Assembly: GCA_016183175.1 (NCBI GenBank)
Contig: JACPFC010000026.1
Location: 1 to 41,906, forward strand
Source of the DNA: Deltaproteobacteria bacterium
Lineage (GTDB): Bacteria > UBA10199 > SBBF01
DNA length: 41,906 bases
Reading direction: 5' to 3'
Shown here: one piece after another, positions 8,823 to 17,239 of the stretch
Position numbering within the stretch: position 1 is the stretch's first letter
Layout: every line of letters begins with the position of its first letter
The notes under the pieces: model-generated
What the model saw: only the letters and a program-made list of their open reading frames with translations
The model's database searches: none
Told to the model about the DNA's origin: nothing
Program-made: the position numbers and the translations under genes

Positions 8823-9596
8823 TTATTTTTCGAGGGCTGTTTTTTTGGCGAAGGCCAGCGTTGATTTTGCGGCCTGGTCGAGAAAGATCATATCCACTCC
8901 CAAAGCCAGGAAAGTGTGATCCTCCCGAAGGGCCTTTTGGATCGCCTCTTCGGTCGGATGGACCACGTGCAAACCATACCCGATTTTCCGTTGCCGCGCC
9001 GCGTTTTGCACCTTCTTTTTCGCCTCATCGAGATCGGGATGATGAAGCTCCCCTATGGGACCAAGGGATCCTGAAAGATCATAGGGCCCGACCAGCACCC
9101 CGTCGATTCCAGGCGTCCCGGCTATCGCCTCCGCATTTTCCGCCCCCGCTTTTGTTTCAATCATGGCGATGACAATCAGTTCTTTGTCGCTTCTCTCGCA
9201 ATATTCTTTGAAACCGGCCCCGTAGGCCTGGGCCCGTCCAAGACCGACTCCCCTTTTACCCCTGGGGGGATAATAGGCGGCGTCAACCGCCTTTCGCGCC
9301 TGTTCCGCAGATTCGATGGTCGGGACCATGATGCCGGCGGCGCCGGCGTCCAGGACATTTTTGGCAAGATTCGAATCATTGGAGGGAAGGCGGCAAATAG
9401 CCGGCAATCCGGCGAGGTCAATGATCCGGATAAGACGCGCCGCCTCTTCAACGCCCAAGGGAGCGTGTTCCATGTCGAGAACCAGCCATTCAAAGCCGGT
9501 GCGCGCCAGTATCTCCGCAGAGGCCTCGCACGGGAAGGTGATCCAGCAACCGAAGGAGAGGGACCGTGATTTCAGTTTCTGTTTAAAGATGTTCAT
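8823..9596 (-). CDS. HpcH/HpaI-family aldolase (pyruvate-type class II)
   Basis: This 257-residue TIM-barrel enzyme belongs to the HpcH/HpaI aldolase/citrate lyase family, which condenses or cleaves pyruvate with an aldehyde to give a 2-keto-3-deoxy acid. Key residues are visible: DMEHAPLG with the catalytic Asp/His pair (D41, H44), CRLP with the active-site Arg (R69), IAMIETKAG with metal ligand E147, and VGPYDLSGSLG with metal ligand D173. Length and motif spacing match HpaI/GarL-type enzymes. In a glycan locus with a KdsB-like cytidylyltransferase and a phosphatase, it may build the 2-keto-3-deoxy skeleton of a ulosonic acid sugar; that role is inference. Its start overlaps the upstream IMPase stop by four bases. 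Confidence 0.93.
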   Translation of the reverse strand: MNIFKQKLKSRSLSFGCWITFPCEASAEILARTGFEWLVLDMEHAPLGVEEAARLIRIIDLAGLPAICRLPSNDSNLAKNVLDAGAAGIMVPTIESAEQARKAVDAAYYPPRGKRGVGLGRAQAYGAGFKEYCERSDKELIVIAMIETKAGAENAEAIAGTPGIDGVLVGPYDLSGSLGPIGELHHPDLDEAKKKVQNAARQRKIGYGLHVVHPTEEAIQKALREDHTFLALGVDMIFLDQAAKSTLAFAKKTALEK

Positions 9597-10345
9597 ACCA
9601 GAAAGGCATTTCCCGCCCTGACACGCAGTAGTGCAGATTTTTGGCCCGGTTGGAAGTCAATTTTTCCGCCGGCCCCGACAACCAGCGCCAGGCCGGCCGC
9701 CACATCCCAAAGCGCGATATCGTTTTCCTGATACATATCCGCCCTTCCGGAGGCCACATAGGCAAGAGAAAGGGCGGCCGAGCCGAACAGACGGACCTTT
9801 TTATAAATCCTGATCTTGTGAACAAACTGCGTGAGTCCCTCTTCCGTAAAATCAGTCCCGACCGGGAAGCCGGTACAGAGGACCGCCTGCGATTTTTCCC
9901 TGACATTGCCGACGCAAATCGGTTGTCCATTGAGCCATGCCCCATGACCGGGAATGGCGCTAAACATCTCCGACTTGTTGAAATCATATACGATTCCTGA
10001 GAGGGGCGCCTGATCCTGCCACAAGGCGATCGAGATGCCGTATAAAGGGATTTGGCGGGAATAGTTCAGGCTCCCGTCCAGGGGATCGACGATCCAAAAG
10101 GGACCCTGGATCCGGGACGGACCGGTTTTCTCTTGAGCCTCTTCGGAATAGACGGGAAAGGGGCTTTCCTTCGAAAGTTGTTCGGTGATGAACATGTGCA
10201 GTTTGCGATCGGCCCCGATTTTCACATCCCTCTCCAGATCCGCGAGGACCCTTTGGTCCTCCGGGAATGACAGACGACCGGCCGCCTGTTGCGCCGTGGC
10301 CACGGCAAGGTTCAGATAAACGGAAATTTCGGATGAGGAAGGCAT
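9593..10345 (-). CDS. Inositol-monophosphatase-family sugar phosphatase
   Basis: This 250-residue Mg-dependent phosphatase has the IMPase superfamily residues in order: E68/E69 in YSEEAQ, WIVDPLDGSLNY (D87, D90, G91) as the metal and phosphate site, and ALWDVAAG with D214. Relatives include SuhB, CysQ and histidinol or sugar phosphatases. Between a D-2-hydroxyacid dehydrogenase and an aldolase it most likely dephosphorylates a sugar or sugar-acid intermediate, as KdsC does in KDO synthesis; this is inference. The ATG at 10345 is preferred. A TTG directly before it (10348) would add one residue. The upstream gene ends seven bases away. Confidence 0.9.
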   Translation of the reverse strand: MPSSSEISVYLNLAVATAQQAAGRLSFPEDQRVLADLERDVKIGADRKLHMFITEQLSKESPFPVYSEEAQEKTGPSRIQGPFWIVDPLDGSLNYSRQIPLYGISIALWQDQAPLSGIVYDFNKSEMFSAIPGHGAWLNGQPICVGNVREKSQAVLCTGFPVGTDFTEEGLTQFVHKIRIYKKVRLFGSAALSLAYVASGRADMYQENDIALWDVAAGLALVVGAGGKIDFQPGQKSALLRVRAGNAFLV

Positions 10346-10352
10346 CAAGGGA

Positions 10353-11267
10353 TCAGAACGCCTGCAACAGGTTATCCACCGCCTCCAGTTCCATGGCGCG
10401 CCTGCACTCCGCAGTATAGGATCCGATATGAGACGTCAGGAGAACCCGGCTCGAACGACAGAGGGGACCCTGATAGGGTTCCTCCCGGAAGGCATCCAGC
10501 CAGGCCCCGGCAACCTTTCCCTTTTCCAGCGCCTCAAGGAGCGCTTCTTCACTGATCAGACCGCCTCGAGCCGCATTGAGTATAATGACGCCGTTCTTCA
10601 TGAGATCAAATTCTTTTCTTCCAAGAATGACCTGATTGCCGCTACAGTGCAGGGTGATGATATCCGCCGACCGAAGCGCCTCCGTCAATTCGGCCTTCCG
10701 GATCCCGGGGTTGTCATTTCGATAAAGGGGATCGACAGCGATGACCTCAACGCCGAAAGCCAGCAGGAGTTGCCCGACTTGCCGTCCGATGCGTCCAAAG
10801 CCGATGAGGACCGCTCTCTTCCCAAGGAGTTGCCGACCCATCGGTTTGAACCATCTTTCCTGGTGCATCGAACTGTTTGAAAGATGAATACCGCGCAAGA
10901 GACAAAGGAGAGAACCGATCGTAAGCTCGGCCACCGCCGTGACGGGGCCCAGCGGCGTGGAATAAACCCGAATCCCTTTCTTACGGGCCGTTTCGAGGTC
11001 TACGTTGGACATGCCGGAACCGCAACGGGAGATGACCTTCAGCTGTGATCTTTCCAGGACCTCCCGGTCCAGGGGCTCAAGCCCTGCGATGATGCCGATC
11101 ACATCCTTGTCCAGGAGGTTGAGCAGTTCTTCCCTCGTCAGTTTCCTTTTGAAGGGGTTAGGGATGACTTCCAATCCGCTGGCCGAGAGACGCTCCAGGG
11201 GGGCGCGGTCGGTCTCCGCAAAAGAGGAGGGGCCGATGAGAACCTTGGCGCCTTCCCGGGAGATCAT
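10353..11267 (-). CDS. D-isomer-specific 2-hydroxyacid dehydrogenase
   Basis: The 304-residue product has the split-domain architecture of the D-2-hydroxyacid dehydrogenase family (SerA, GyaR, PdxB relatives). The NAD-binding Rossmann motif is VLIGFGRIGRQVG near residues 153-165, with an acidic residue at the end of the second strand (AVDP) favouring NAD. The catalytic triad is readable as R234 in NAARGG, E263 in REEP and H280 in SHIG. There is no ACT domain, so it is not a full-length regulatory SerA. It may oxidise or reduce a 2-hydroxy or 2-keto acid feeding the adjacent aldolase. The start overlaps the upstream SIS gene stop (ATGA). Confidence 0.92.
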   Translation of the reverse strand: MISREGAKVLIGPSSFAETDRAPLERLSASGLEVIPNPFKRKLTREELLNLLDKDVIGIIAGLEPLDREVLERSQLKVISRCGSGMSNVDLETARKKGIRVYSTPLGPVTAVAELTIGSLLCLLRGIHLSNSSMHQERWFKPMGRQLLGKRAVLIGFGRIGRQVGQLLLAFGVEVIAVDPLYRNDNPGIRKAELTEALRSADIITLHCSGNQVILGRKEFDLMKNGVIILNAARGGLISEEALLEALEKGKVAGAWLDAFREEPYQGPLCRSSRVLLTSHIGSYTAECRRAMELEAVDNLLQAF

Positions 11268-11896
11268 CGCCCCTTCGCAGTCTCCTCCATGACTTTACCG
11301 CAAAGGTAATTGGCGACGAGATGATCCATGACCATGTGAATGTCCTCAACCGGACCATATTCGCCTTTCCGGGTTTTGACATGAATGGCAACGTCACAGA
11401 GCCCCTTTAATTTTCCCCCGTCAAAACCGACCAGTCCGATCACGGCGCCCCCCTGTTTTTTGACCCATTCGACCGCGGTAATAATGTTGGGAGAATTACC
11501 GCTCGCCGAAATGGCGATTAACTTGTCCCCCGGCCGGTAGTGTATTTTGAGCTGGTATAAGAATATGTTTTCGTAGCCGTCGTCGTTGCCGATCGCCGTC
11601 AGGACAGGAACGTTGTCGCTCAAGGCAAGGACACGGAAGGGAAGAGTCGTGCCGCTTTTTTTCAGGACATCGAGACCGATATCATTGGCCATGTGCGAAG
11701 AGGTGGCGGCCGACCCGCCATTGCCGATGGTAAAGACGGTGGTTCCTCTCCTTCTTGCATCTTCGAGTTCGGCGATAAATTGCGCGATCGCTTCCGTATC
11801 CAGCCCTCCGAGGAGTTCAATCAAATAACTCAAGTATCCCCTGGCGAATTCCGCCGGACTCCCCGTCTCCTTGAAAAGTTGCACGATCTTGTTCAT
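11264..11896 (-). CDS. gmhA: SIS-domain phosphoheptose-isomerase-like protein (GmhA family)
   Basis: This 210-residue sugar isomerase resembles GmhA, which converts sedoheptulose 7-phosphate to D-glycero-D-manno-heptose 7-phosphate. The phosphosugar-binding loop is FTIGNGGSAATSSHMANDI near residues 56-74. A second phosphate-binding loop is ISASGNSPNI near residue 129. The C-terminal GPVEDIHMVMDHL carries the Glu/His pair used in catalysis by GmhA. I chose ATG 11896 because a GGA lies four to five bases upstream and the length then fits the family. ATG 11920, sharing a base with the upstream stop (TGATG), is an alternative that adds eight residues. A second SIS gene lies at 34.05 kb, so substrates may differ. 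Confidence 0.88.
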   Translation of the reverse strand: MNKIVQLFKETGSPAEFARGYLSYLIELLGGLDTEAIAQFIAELEDARRRGTTVFTIGNGGSAATSSHMANDIGLDVLKKSGTTLPFRVLALSDNVPVLTAIGNDDGYENIFLYQLKIHYRPGDKLIAISASGNSPNIITAVEWVKKQGGAVIGLVGFDGGKLKGLCDVAIHVKTRKGEYGPVEDIHMVMDHLVANYLCGKVMEETAKGR

Positions 11897-11919
11897 AAAA
11901 TCCGTCTTCCCGCTTCTCA

Positions 11920-12963
11920 TCAGGCCTGGCCGGGATCCTCGATGTTGTAAGCCTTCCGCCATTCGGGGTCCGCATGATAAATACGATAAACGAGCTTCAT
12001 GGTTTTTAAGGCATCCGAGCTCCGTCCATTGAGTATTTCTCCCTTTTTTAAAATTGCATCGGCAAATTCGTTGATCTCCAGCCCCCAGGAATCGTCCTCC
12101 AGGTATTTCGTACATTCCTCGCGGGTGGTTCCCACGTCCGATTCATCCCAGCGGCCGACCGCCAACTCCTCCTGTCCATAGCTCTTGCTCCCCGAGAGAA
12201 TCCCGCGGAGCACGAGGAACCCCTTGGTGAGCGAGATATCGAGCGAAAAACGATGTTGCCACTGGGTGGCGCTGGAATGGAGCATGGCGACGCGGCCCTG
12301 CCGGTCGCGCATCAGGGCATACGCATTATCCTCGATGTCGTGCTTCCAAAAACTGTTGGAGATGAAGCTTTTTACCTCAACGAACTCGCCGCAGAAGAGT
12401 TGCATGAGATCAACGAGATGGATCCCCTGATCGAGAAGGATGCCGCCTCCCGCGTACTGTCGGTCGGCTCGCCACCCGCCTGCGAAGTAGATGATCTTGC
12501 TTTTGCCATAGACGCCGCGCATGTTGATGATCTCTCCCAACTCCCCGGACTTGATCAATCTCAAGGCCTCGCGCACCGAATGATGATAGCGGTGGTTAAA
12601 TCCGTACTTGAGCAACAAGCCGGGCTTGGTCTTTTCAACGGCGATGACCCGCATCACATCCCCCACGTCCCGGCCGGGCGGCTTCTCGCAAAAGACGTGC
12701 ATGTCTCGCGACAAGCCCGCTATCGTGGCATCGGGGGCCAGATAGTTCGGCAGACAGACAAAGAGTACGTCCAGGGGCTGTTCGATGAGTTCCTGATAGG
12801 TTGTGAAACATTTGACGCCGTCGGACATGATGCCTGCGGAGGCGAATTTTTGGTCGCAGATCGCGATCGTCTTGAGCTGTGGATGACGGTCAATGAAGTG
12901 CCTTCTCCTCTGGCCGACGATGCCGTAACCGGCGATGCCTATTTTTAATCGGGATTCTTTCAA
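11920..12963 (-). CDS. Gfo/Idh/MocA-family NAD(P)-dependent sugar oxidoreductase
   Basis: The 347-residue product has an N-terminal Rossmann strand IGIAGYGIVGQRRR, the family motif FCEKPPGRDV near residue 93 (catalytic Lys in EKP), and a C-terminal alpha/beta domain with GFNHRYHHS and GGGILLDQGIHLVDLM, where the conserved Asp and His of the active site fall. Such enzymes oxidise or reduce a hydroxyl of nucleotide- or phospho-sugars. The only available start is TTG at 12963, without a clear ribosome-binding site, about 50 bases after the upstream radical SAM gene. A related but distinct family member lies at 28.9-29.8 kb. Confidence 0.9.
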   Translation of the reverse strand: MKESRLKIGIAGYGIVGQRRRHFIDRHPQLKTIAICDQKFASAGIMSDGVKCFTTYQELIEQPLDVLFVCLPNYLAPDATIAGLSRDMHVFCEKPPGRDVGDVMRVIAVEKTKPGLLLKYGFNHRYHHSVREALRLIKSGELGEIINMRGVYGKSKIIYFAGGWRADRQYAGGGILLDQGIHLVDLMQLFCGEFVEVKSFISNSFWKHDIEDNAYALMRDRQGRVAMLHSSATQWQHRFSLDISLTKGFLVLRGILSGSKSYGQEELAVGRWDESDVGTTREECTKYLEDDSWGLEINEFADAILKKGEILNGRSSDALKTMKLVYRIYHADPEWRKAYNIEDPGQA

Positions 12964-13012
12964 AATTTGATGCAGGGCTTGCCTTGTTTTTTTTCAGGCG
13001 GCGAGATCCATG

Positions 13013-14518
13013 CTAACATTCGTTATAAAAGTACTTTTGCTTGTAGAGCTGGCCCAATTCCGCGAAAACCCTGTTGCCCTCATCGTCAAATTTTTCGGCT
13101 TTTCTGATGACCGGCCAATACTCTTTGGGCAGTTTCGCGTAAAGGGCAAAAGTCCGATGCAATGACTTGATTTCATTCCGCGACAACTGGGGCATGTTCA
13201 AAGGGGCATCCACGTTGATCGAGCCGAAGATAAAATCCTCCTCAACGTAACCCTTCTCCACGGCGATCTTTTGCAAAGGGGTGCCGTGGAAGGGGGCGAA
13301 GATGGAACAGTTTGTGGTATCCGTGATCAACTTCCGGTTCAACTCGATCGTGTCAAAAATAAGCTCACGCGTCTCGTCGGGAAACCCGATGATATTATTG
13401 ACGGTAACCGGAATTCCTTCATCCGCAAGAATCCGCGTGCATTCGATGATTTTTTGATCGTCAAAATCCTTCCGGATCACCCGTCTCCGAAACTCGGCGT
13501 TTCCATGTTCCAGCCCCAGGGAAATCCGGTGCAATCCCGCCTCCCGGAGTTTTTTGGCCTTGTACCGATTGATCGTTTCAGGTCTTGTCTGAATCCAGAA
13601 GGGGAGTCTGAAATCCTTGTAAATTTCGATAAACTGATCGAATTCGGCATCCGATATGGCGAGGAAGGTATCGGAGGTGAAATAAACATACTCGGCATTC
13701 CACCGCTTGATCTGCCGCTTCAATTCTTCATGCAGGGCGGGGACGGTTTTCTTTCTGTAAAAATTCTCCGAATTATTTTCTTTGTACAGCGACACCATCG
13801 AGGGGGAGTTGCAAAAGGTGCAGAGGAAGGGGCATCCCCGGTTCGATTCGACCGGGACGGTCCGATAGACCTTGCCCGCCATCGGGCGGTAGAGCCGCTC
13901 GACCTCAAAGAGGCTGAAATCGGGGATCGGGAGCTTGCTGATGTCCACCAGGTGCCGCGTGTTGTTCTTGATGATCCCGCCGTTTCGCCGAATCCACAGG
14001 TTGCCGATTCCGGAGTAGTCCTCGCCGGCGGCCATCTTGCGAACCACCTCGACAAGCACATCCTCTCCCTCTCCAATGGCAACCATGCCGACATTTTTGT
14101 TCCGAAAGACGAGATGGGGGGCGTGTGTCGCGAACACCCCTCCCACCAACACCGGGATATCATAGGGTTCAATCGCCTTGAGCATCCGCAGGCACTCCGC
14201 ATAGGTGCACTCAAGAACCGAAACCGCAATCAGGTCCGGCTGGAAGGCCTCCACCTTCTCGACGAGGTCCTCCTCCATGCGGGTGGTTTTCAGCCGTACC
14301 CCCTTTTCTCCCCAGTCAAAAGGGCGCACCTGCAGGGAATCCTGCTTGGATTTATCGGAACTTACCTTCTTGTCCGGATCGGGATAGAGAGTGGAATCGA
14401 AAAGATCGACTTCGCATCCCTCCTGCTTCAAGAGGGCGGTAAAAATCCCGATCGAAATCGGTGCGGGATTCATCATTTCACTGTTGGGATAAAGGAAAAG
14501 TATCTTAAAAGGTCTCAT
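13013..14518 (-). CDS. B12-binding-domain radical SAM protein
   Basis: This 501-residue enzyme has an N-terminal cobalamin-binding-type Rossmann domain (ILFLYPNSE near residue 6, DLIAVSVLE near 95, VLVGGVFATHAP near 123). It is followed by a radical SAM core with the 4Fe-4S motif CPFLCTFC (C229, C233, C236) and later strands GLHRISLGLEHGN and NNIIGFPDE. This is the layout of the BchE/methyltransferase/cyclase group. Many members methylate unactivated carbons, but the classic DxHxxG B12-ligand motif is not obvious, so cobalamin use is uncertain. The product could tailor a sugar or the lipid carrier. It follows the largest intergenic gap of the operon (77 bases). Confidence 0.9.
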   Translation of the reverse strand: MRPFKILFLYPNSEMMNPAPISIGIFTALLKQEGCEVDLFDSTLYPDPDKKVSSDKSKQDSLQVRPFDWGEKGVRLKTTRMEEDLVEKVEAFQPDLIAVSVLECTYAECLRMLKAIEPYDIPVLVGGVFATHAPHLVFRNKNVGMVAIGEGEDVLVEVVRKMAAGEDYSGIGNLWIRRNGGIIKNNTRHLVDISKLPIPDFSLFEVERLYRPMAGKVYRTVPVESNRGCPFLCTFCNSPSMVSLYKENNSENFYRKKTVPALHEELKRQIKRWNAEYVYFTSDTFLAISDAEFDQFIEIYKDFRLPFWIQTRPETINRYKAKKLREAGLHRISLGLEHGNAEFRRRVIRKDFDDQKIIECTRILADEGIPVTVNNIIGFPDETRELIFDTIELNRKLITDTTNCSIFAPFHGTPLQKIAVEKGYVEEDFIFGSINVDAPLNMPQLSRNEIKSLHRTFALYAKLPKEYWPVIRKAEKFDDEGNRVFAELGQLYKQKYFYNEC

Positions 14519-14577
14519 GGGTTGGATATCACCCCTTGAAAACGAAAACGATAATCCATCGAATACACCACAAACGA

Positions 14578-14586
14578 CTTATAGCA
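14578..14586 (-). promoter_or_regulatory. Possible internal promoter (extended -10) ahead of the B12 radical SAM gene
   Basis: On the minus strand the gap between the genes at 14596 and 14518 contains TGcTATAAG, an extended -10-like element with five of six bases matching TATAAT. No good -35 stands 16-18 bases upstream. Transcription would start near 14571 and give a leader of about 50 bases. This gap is the longest in the otherwise tightly packed operon, which makes an internal promoter reasonable but unproven. Confidence 0.25.
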
Positions 14587-14595
14587 TTAAATAAC

Positions 14596-16503
14596 TCAAT
14601 GGGGCATGTCAAGCGTCATGTGGGTTTGAACTTTTCCGTAAAACGGACCGAAACCATCTTCATCTTCAATGAAGACGTCCATCGTCTCGCCGGTCGGTTC
14701 TGTAAAGTAGTCCTGTAAAACCTGTTCCCCGATTTTCCGAAAACACTCCGGGTCGTCTTTCAGCCTTGAATTGATTGTGAGCAATTGATCCCTCATTTCT
14801 TCAGGAGTATTAATCGGGGCCAGGGGATAAGCGGTTGCCGCCATCGGATCGAAAAAGAAGGAGTTGTCGGGAATGACCCGCAGGACAGGTATTCCCATGG
14901 CGGCCCCCTCGAGCACAGTGATTGAAAGGCCGATGGTGATGAGGGCATGGGCCCCTGGAAGCCAGTCCTGGATTTTGCCTTCATCCGCGAATTCATAGCG
15001 GTTCATCCCTGTTCTCCGGAGAAACTCGATCACTTTTTTCCGGGGGAGAACAGGATGGTTTCGGAAATACACCTTGTATTCGGCGAGCGGCTTGAAGGCG
15101 CGGCTCGTTTTATCGATCAGCTCAAACGCCTTGCTCGGATTCGGTTCTCCCGGCAGGGAGACCAGAAGCATTTTCTCTTTCATTGTGCTTCCCTTCGGGG
15201 CGGGTGGTTCGGTTGCGGAGGCGGTTCGGTATCTTAAACTGGGTCCCTTGAAGAGCATGTCGGGAGGGAAGCCGGCATTTCGAAACAATCGGGAGTAGGC
15301 GGGTCCGCTGCAGATAATCTTGTCGGGAAGGGGATGGCGCCGCCATTCCCGGGGTGCAAGATGATAGGCCAGCTGGTTTGGAAAAAACGTCGTATGCTGG
15401 AAGGCGATAATCCTGGAATCCGGAAAATATTTGCGGCACGAGAGAATAAACGGTTTCTCCGGGGCGTTGTTTTCAAAGGCGTAGAAAAACCGGTCGATCT
15501 CACAGTTTTGCTCCTTCAATTTTTTTAAAAGCGGCGAACAAAGATTCATGACGAGAAGAGAGGGTGAAAGATCGCCCTTCAGGGCCTCATTGTAGAGCGG
15601 CGCGATGTCGGTCTTGTCCAATTCCGCTCTTTTGACGGTTTTCCCTGTCTCCCGCAACGCCCTCCAAAGGGCCTCGAGGTAATCCACGAATCCCAGGTAA
15701 TGGTAAGGCACCAAAAATTTATCATTTTGGCCGCCGAGTAGCATGAGAAGTTTCTTTTTTCCCATCGGGATGTTGAAGAACATGGGGAGAGTCCAGACCT
15801 CAAAGCCTTTTGAGCGCAACCACGCCGGCAGGGAACCGAAATTTCGATCCGAAAAACGGCCGTCTTTGCCGAAATTTCCCAGGGTAACCCAGCTTCTTAA
15901 CAGGATCCTTTTTCCATCCGATTTCTTCCGGATCGGGAGCGGTCGAAGGAATTTTTTTGTGGCCCGGTGAAATCGAAAGCATTCCCATAGATAATAAGCG
16001 CACTTCGCCAGGTTGTTGAGTCGGGGCTGTGCCCGAGCCCATATCTTGTCGGCCCAGCCCCACTCGTTTTCAACTTCATATCCCCTTGCCCTTGCAAACT
16101 TCTCTATGCCCATCGAAAGGGAGAGGCTTTTGGTGATAAAGATGAGATTGGAGGAAGACATCCCGAGAATTTTTTTGGCGGCGAAAAGAAAAACCACATT
16201 CAAAATGAGGGGAGTCGATGCGACATTTCTTGAAGAAACATTATTGCTCCACCAGTCTTGAGAGCCGAATTCAATGTTAATTTGAGCGAGCAACTCAAGC
16301 AAAGGTTCTTTTATTTCCTGCAGGGTCTGATCGAAGATTCCGGAGAGATTTCTTGGCTGAATTTTGCTTCCAATCCCGTCTCTCAACTTCGTCCACCGGA
16401 CATAATCATCAACTAGGAAATAACACAGGGCCTCTTCGTGACGGCCCCTTTTGAGGAATGACAAGGCCTTTCCAAGGGGTATGATCGTCAGATTCCTGGG
16501 CAT
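14596..16503 (-). CDS. Large GT-B-like glycan transferase, unassigned
   Basis: The product is 635 residues and I do not recognise a characterised homologue. The C-terminal 300 residues look like a GT-B/CDP-glycerol-transferase-like fold. FFYAFENNAPEKPF and IIAFQHTTFFPNQ resemble the mid-protein segments of surface-carbohydrate transferases, and VYFRNHPVLPRK leads to ALITIGLSITVLEGAAMGIPVLRV, the phosphate-binding helix region where such enzymes hold a Ser/Thr-rich turn and a conserved Glu. The N-terminal part (residues 1-230) has no recognisable motif and includes a hydrophobic stretch near residues 115-125. It lacks a signal peptide. It follows the SDR by 13 bases. A role in transferring a sugar or sugar-phosphate to the glycan is inferred. 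Confidence 0.75.
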   Translation of the reverse strand: MPRNLTIIPLGKALSFLKRGRHEEALCYFLVDDYVRWTKLRDGIGSKIQPRNLSGIFDQTLQEIKEPLLELLAQINIEFGSQDWWSNNVSSRNVASTPLILNVVFLFAAKKILGMSSSNLIFITKSLSLSMGIEKFARARGYEVENEWGWADKIWARAQPRLNNLAKCAYYLWECFRFHRATKKFLRPLPIRKKSDGKRILLRSWVTLGNFGKDGRFSDRNFGSLPAWLRSKGFEVWTLPMFFNIPMGKKKLLMLLGGQNDKFLVPYHYLGFVDYLEALWRALRETGKTVKRAELDKTDIAPLYNEALKGDLSPSLLVMNLCSPLLKKLKEQNCEIDRFFYAFENNAPEKPFILSCRKYFPDSRIIAFQHTTFFPNQLAYHLAPREWRRHPLPDKIICSGPAYSRLFRNAGFPPDMLFKGPSLRYRTASATEPPAPKGSTMKEKMLLVSLPGEPNPSKAFELIDKTSRAFKPLAEYKVYFRNHPVLPRKKVIEFLRRTGMNRYEFADEGKIQDWLPGAHALITIGLSITVLEGAAMGIPVLRVIPDNSFFFDPMAATAYPLAPINTPEEMRDQLLTINSRLKDDPECFRKIGEQVLQDYFTEPTGETMDVFIEDEDGFGPFYGKVQTHMTLDMPH

Positions 16504-16516
16504 CTTTTTGGTGATT

Positions 16517-17239
16517 TTATTCTCCCCCCGCCGCTGTCAGGGTTGAACCCGCAATGTAGCCGCTTTTTTCGGCGATCAGGAAGAGTATCGCATGGGCGAT
16601 CTCGTCCGGCTCCGCCATCCGTTTGAGGGGAATCAGATTGATCCGTTCCTCCAGATTCTTTTTTGGAACGGAGGTGTGCATCTTGGTGTTTGTCACTCCG
16701 GCGCGCAGGGAATTCACGGTGATGTGATAAGGAGATCCGGCGCGTTGCAGGGTCCGGGTCAGCGCCTCCAGGGCCGCCTTGGAAATGGCGTAGTGGGCCG
16801 TTTGCGAGCCGCCCCCGAATTTGATGCCGATGCTGGAGATGTTGATAATCCGGCCCCAGCGCCGTTCCATCATTCCCGGCAGGACCCTTTGCGCCAAAAG
16901 GAACGGGACCTTCAGATTGACGCGCAGGACATCGTCAAGGGCCTTTTCCGTGAGGGAGACAAGGGGGGCCGGATCCGGAATGACGGCGGCATTGTTGATC
17001 AGGATGTCGATCCCATGGCCGATCTTTTCAACCTCTCTCCAGAGCTCGGCGGCGCTCCCGGGCGCCAGAAAATCCTTCCGGATCAAAAAAAGGCGCTCCG
17101 GATGCTCTTCCTTTTGTTGAAGGAGTTCCGGCGAGGAACTATGGTAATGAGCGATCACCCGATAACCTTCTTTAAGAAGTTGCCGGACCGAAGCGAGTCC
17201 GATTCCCGAACCCGCGCCCGTAATGAGCACCGTTTTCAT
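16517..17239 (-). CDS. Short-chain dehydrogenase/reductase (SDR)
   Basis: This classical 240-residue SDR has the NAD(P)-binding motif TGAGSGIG (residues 7-14), the NNAA structural motif near 82, a catalytic Ser in INISSIG near 135, and the Y-x-x-x-K pair Y150/K154 in HYAISKAAL. It would reduce a keto group or oxidise an alcohol, possibly on a nucleotide sugar or a fatty acyl intermediate. The ATG overlaps the stop of the upstream radical SAM/SPASM gene by four bases. The preference for NADH or NADPH and the substrate are not clear. Confidence 0.92.
   Translation of the reverse strand: MKTVLITGAGSGIGLASVRQLLKEGYRVIAHYHSSSPELLQQKEEHPERLFLIRKDFLAPGSAAELWREVEKIGHGIDILINNAAVIPDPAPLVSLTEKALDDVLRVNLKVPFLLAQRVLPGMMERRWGRIINISSIGIKFGGGSQTAHYAISKAALEALTRTLQRAGSPYHITVNSLRAGVTNTKMHTSVPKKNLEERINLIPLKRMAEPDEIAHAILFLIAEKSGYIAGSTLTAAGGE

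Noticed and set aside
11897-12115. A longer N-terminus for the GmhA-like isomerase
   Set aside because: The extra residues lie inside the Gfo/Idh gene and do not resemble the family; GmhA-type proteins begin near ATG 11896.
12253-12948. A 231-codon rightward open frame opposite the Gfo/Idh gene
   Set aside because: It lacks motifs and overlaps a well-supported oxidoreductase on the other strand.
12964-13012. A T8 run with a weak GCCT/AGGC hairpin, considered as a terminator
   Set aside because: The stem is only about four pairs and the U-tract for leftward transcription is absent (it would be an A-tract), so it does not form a leftward intrinsic terminator.
13271-14539. A 422-codon rightward open frame opposite the B12 radical SAM gene
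   Set aside because: It has no recognisable motif and is exactly antisense to a gene with a full radical SAM core; this is a shadow of codon bias.
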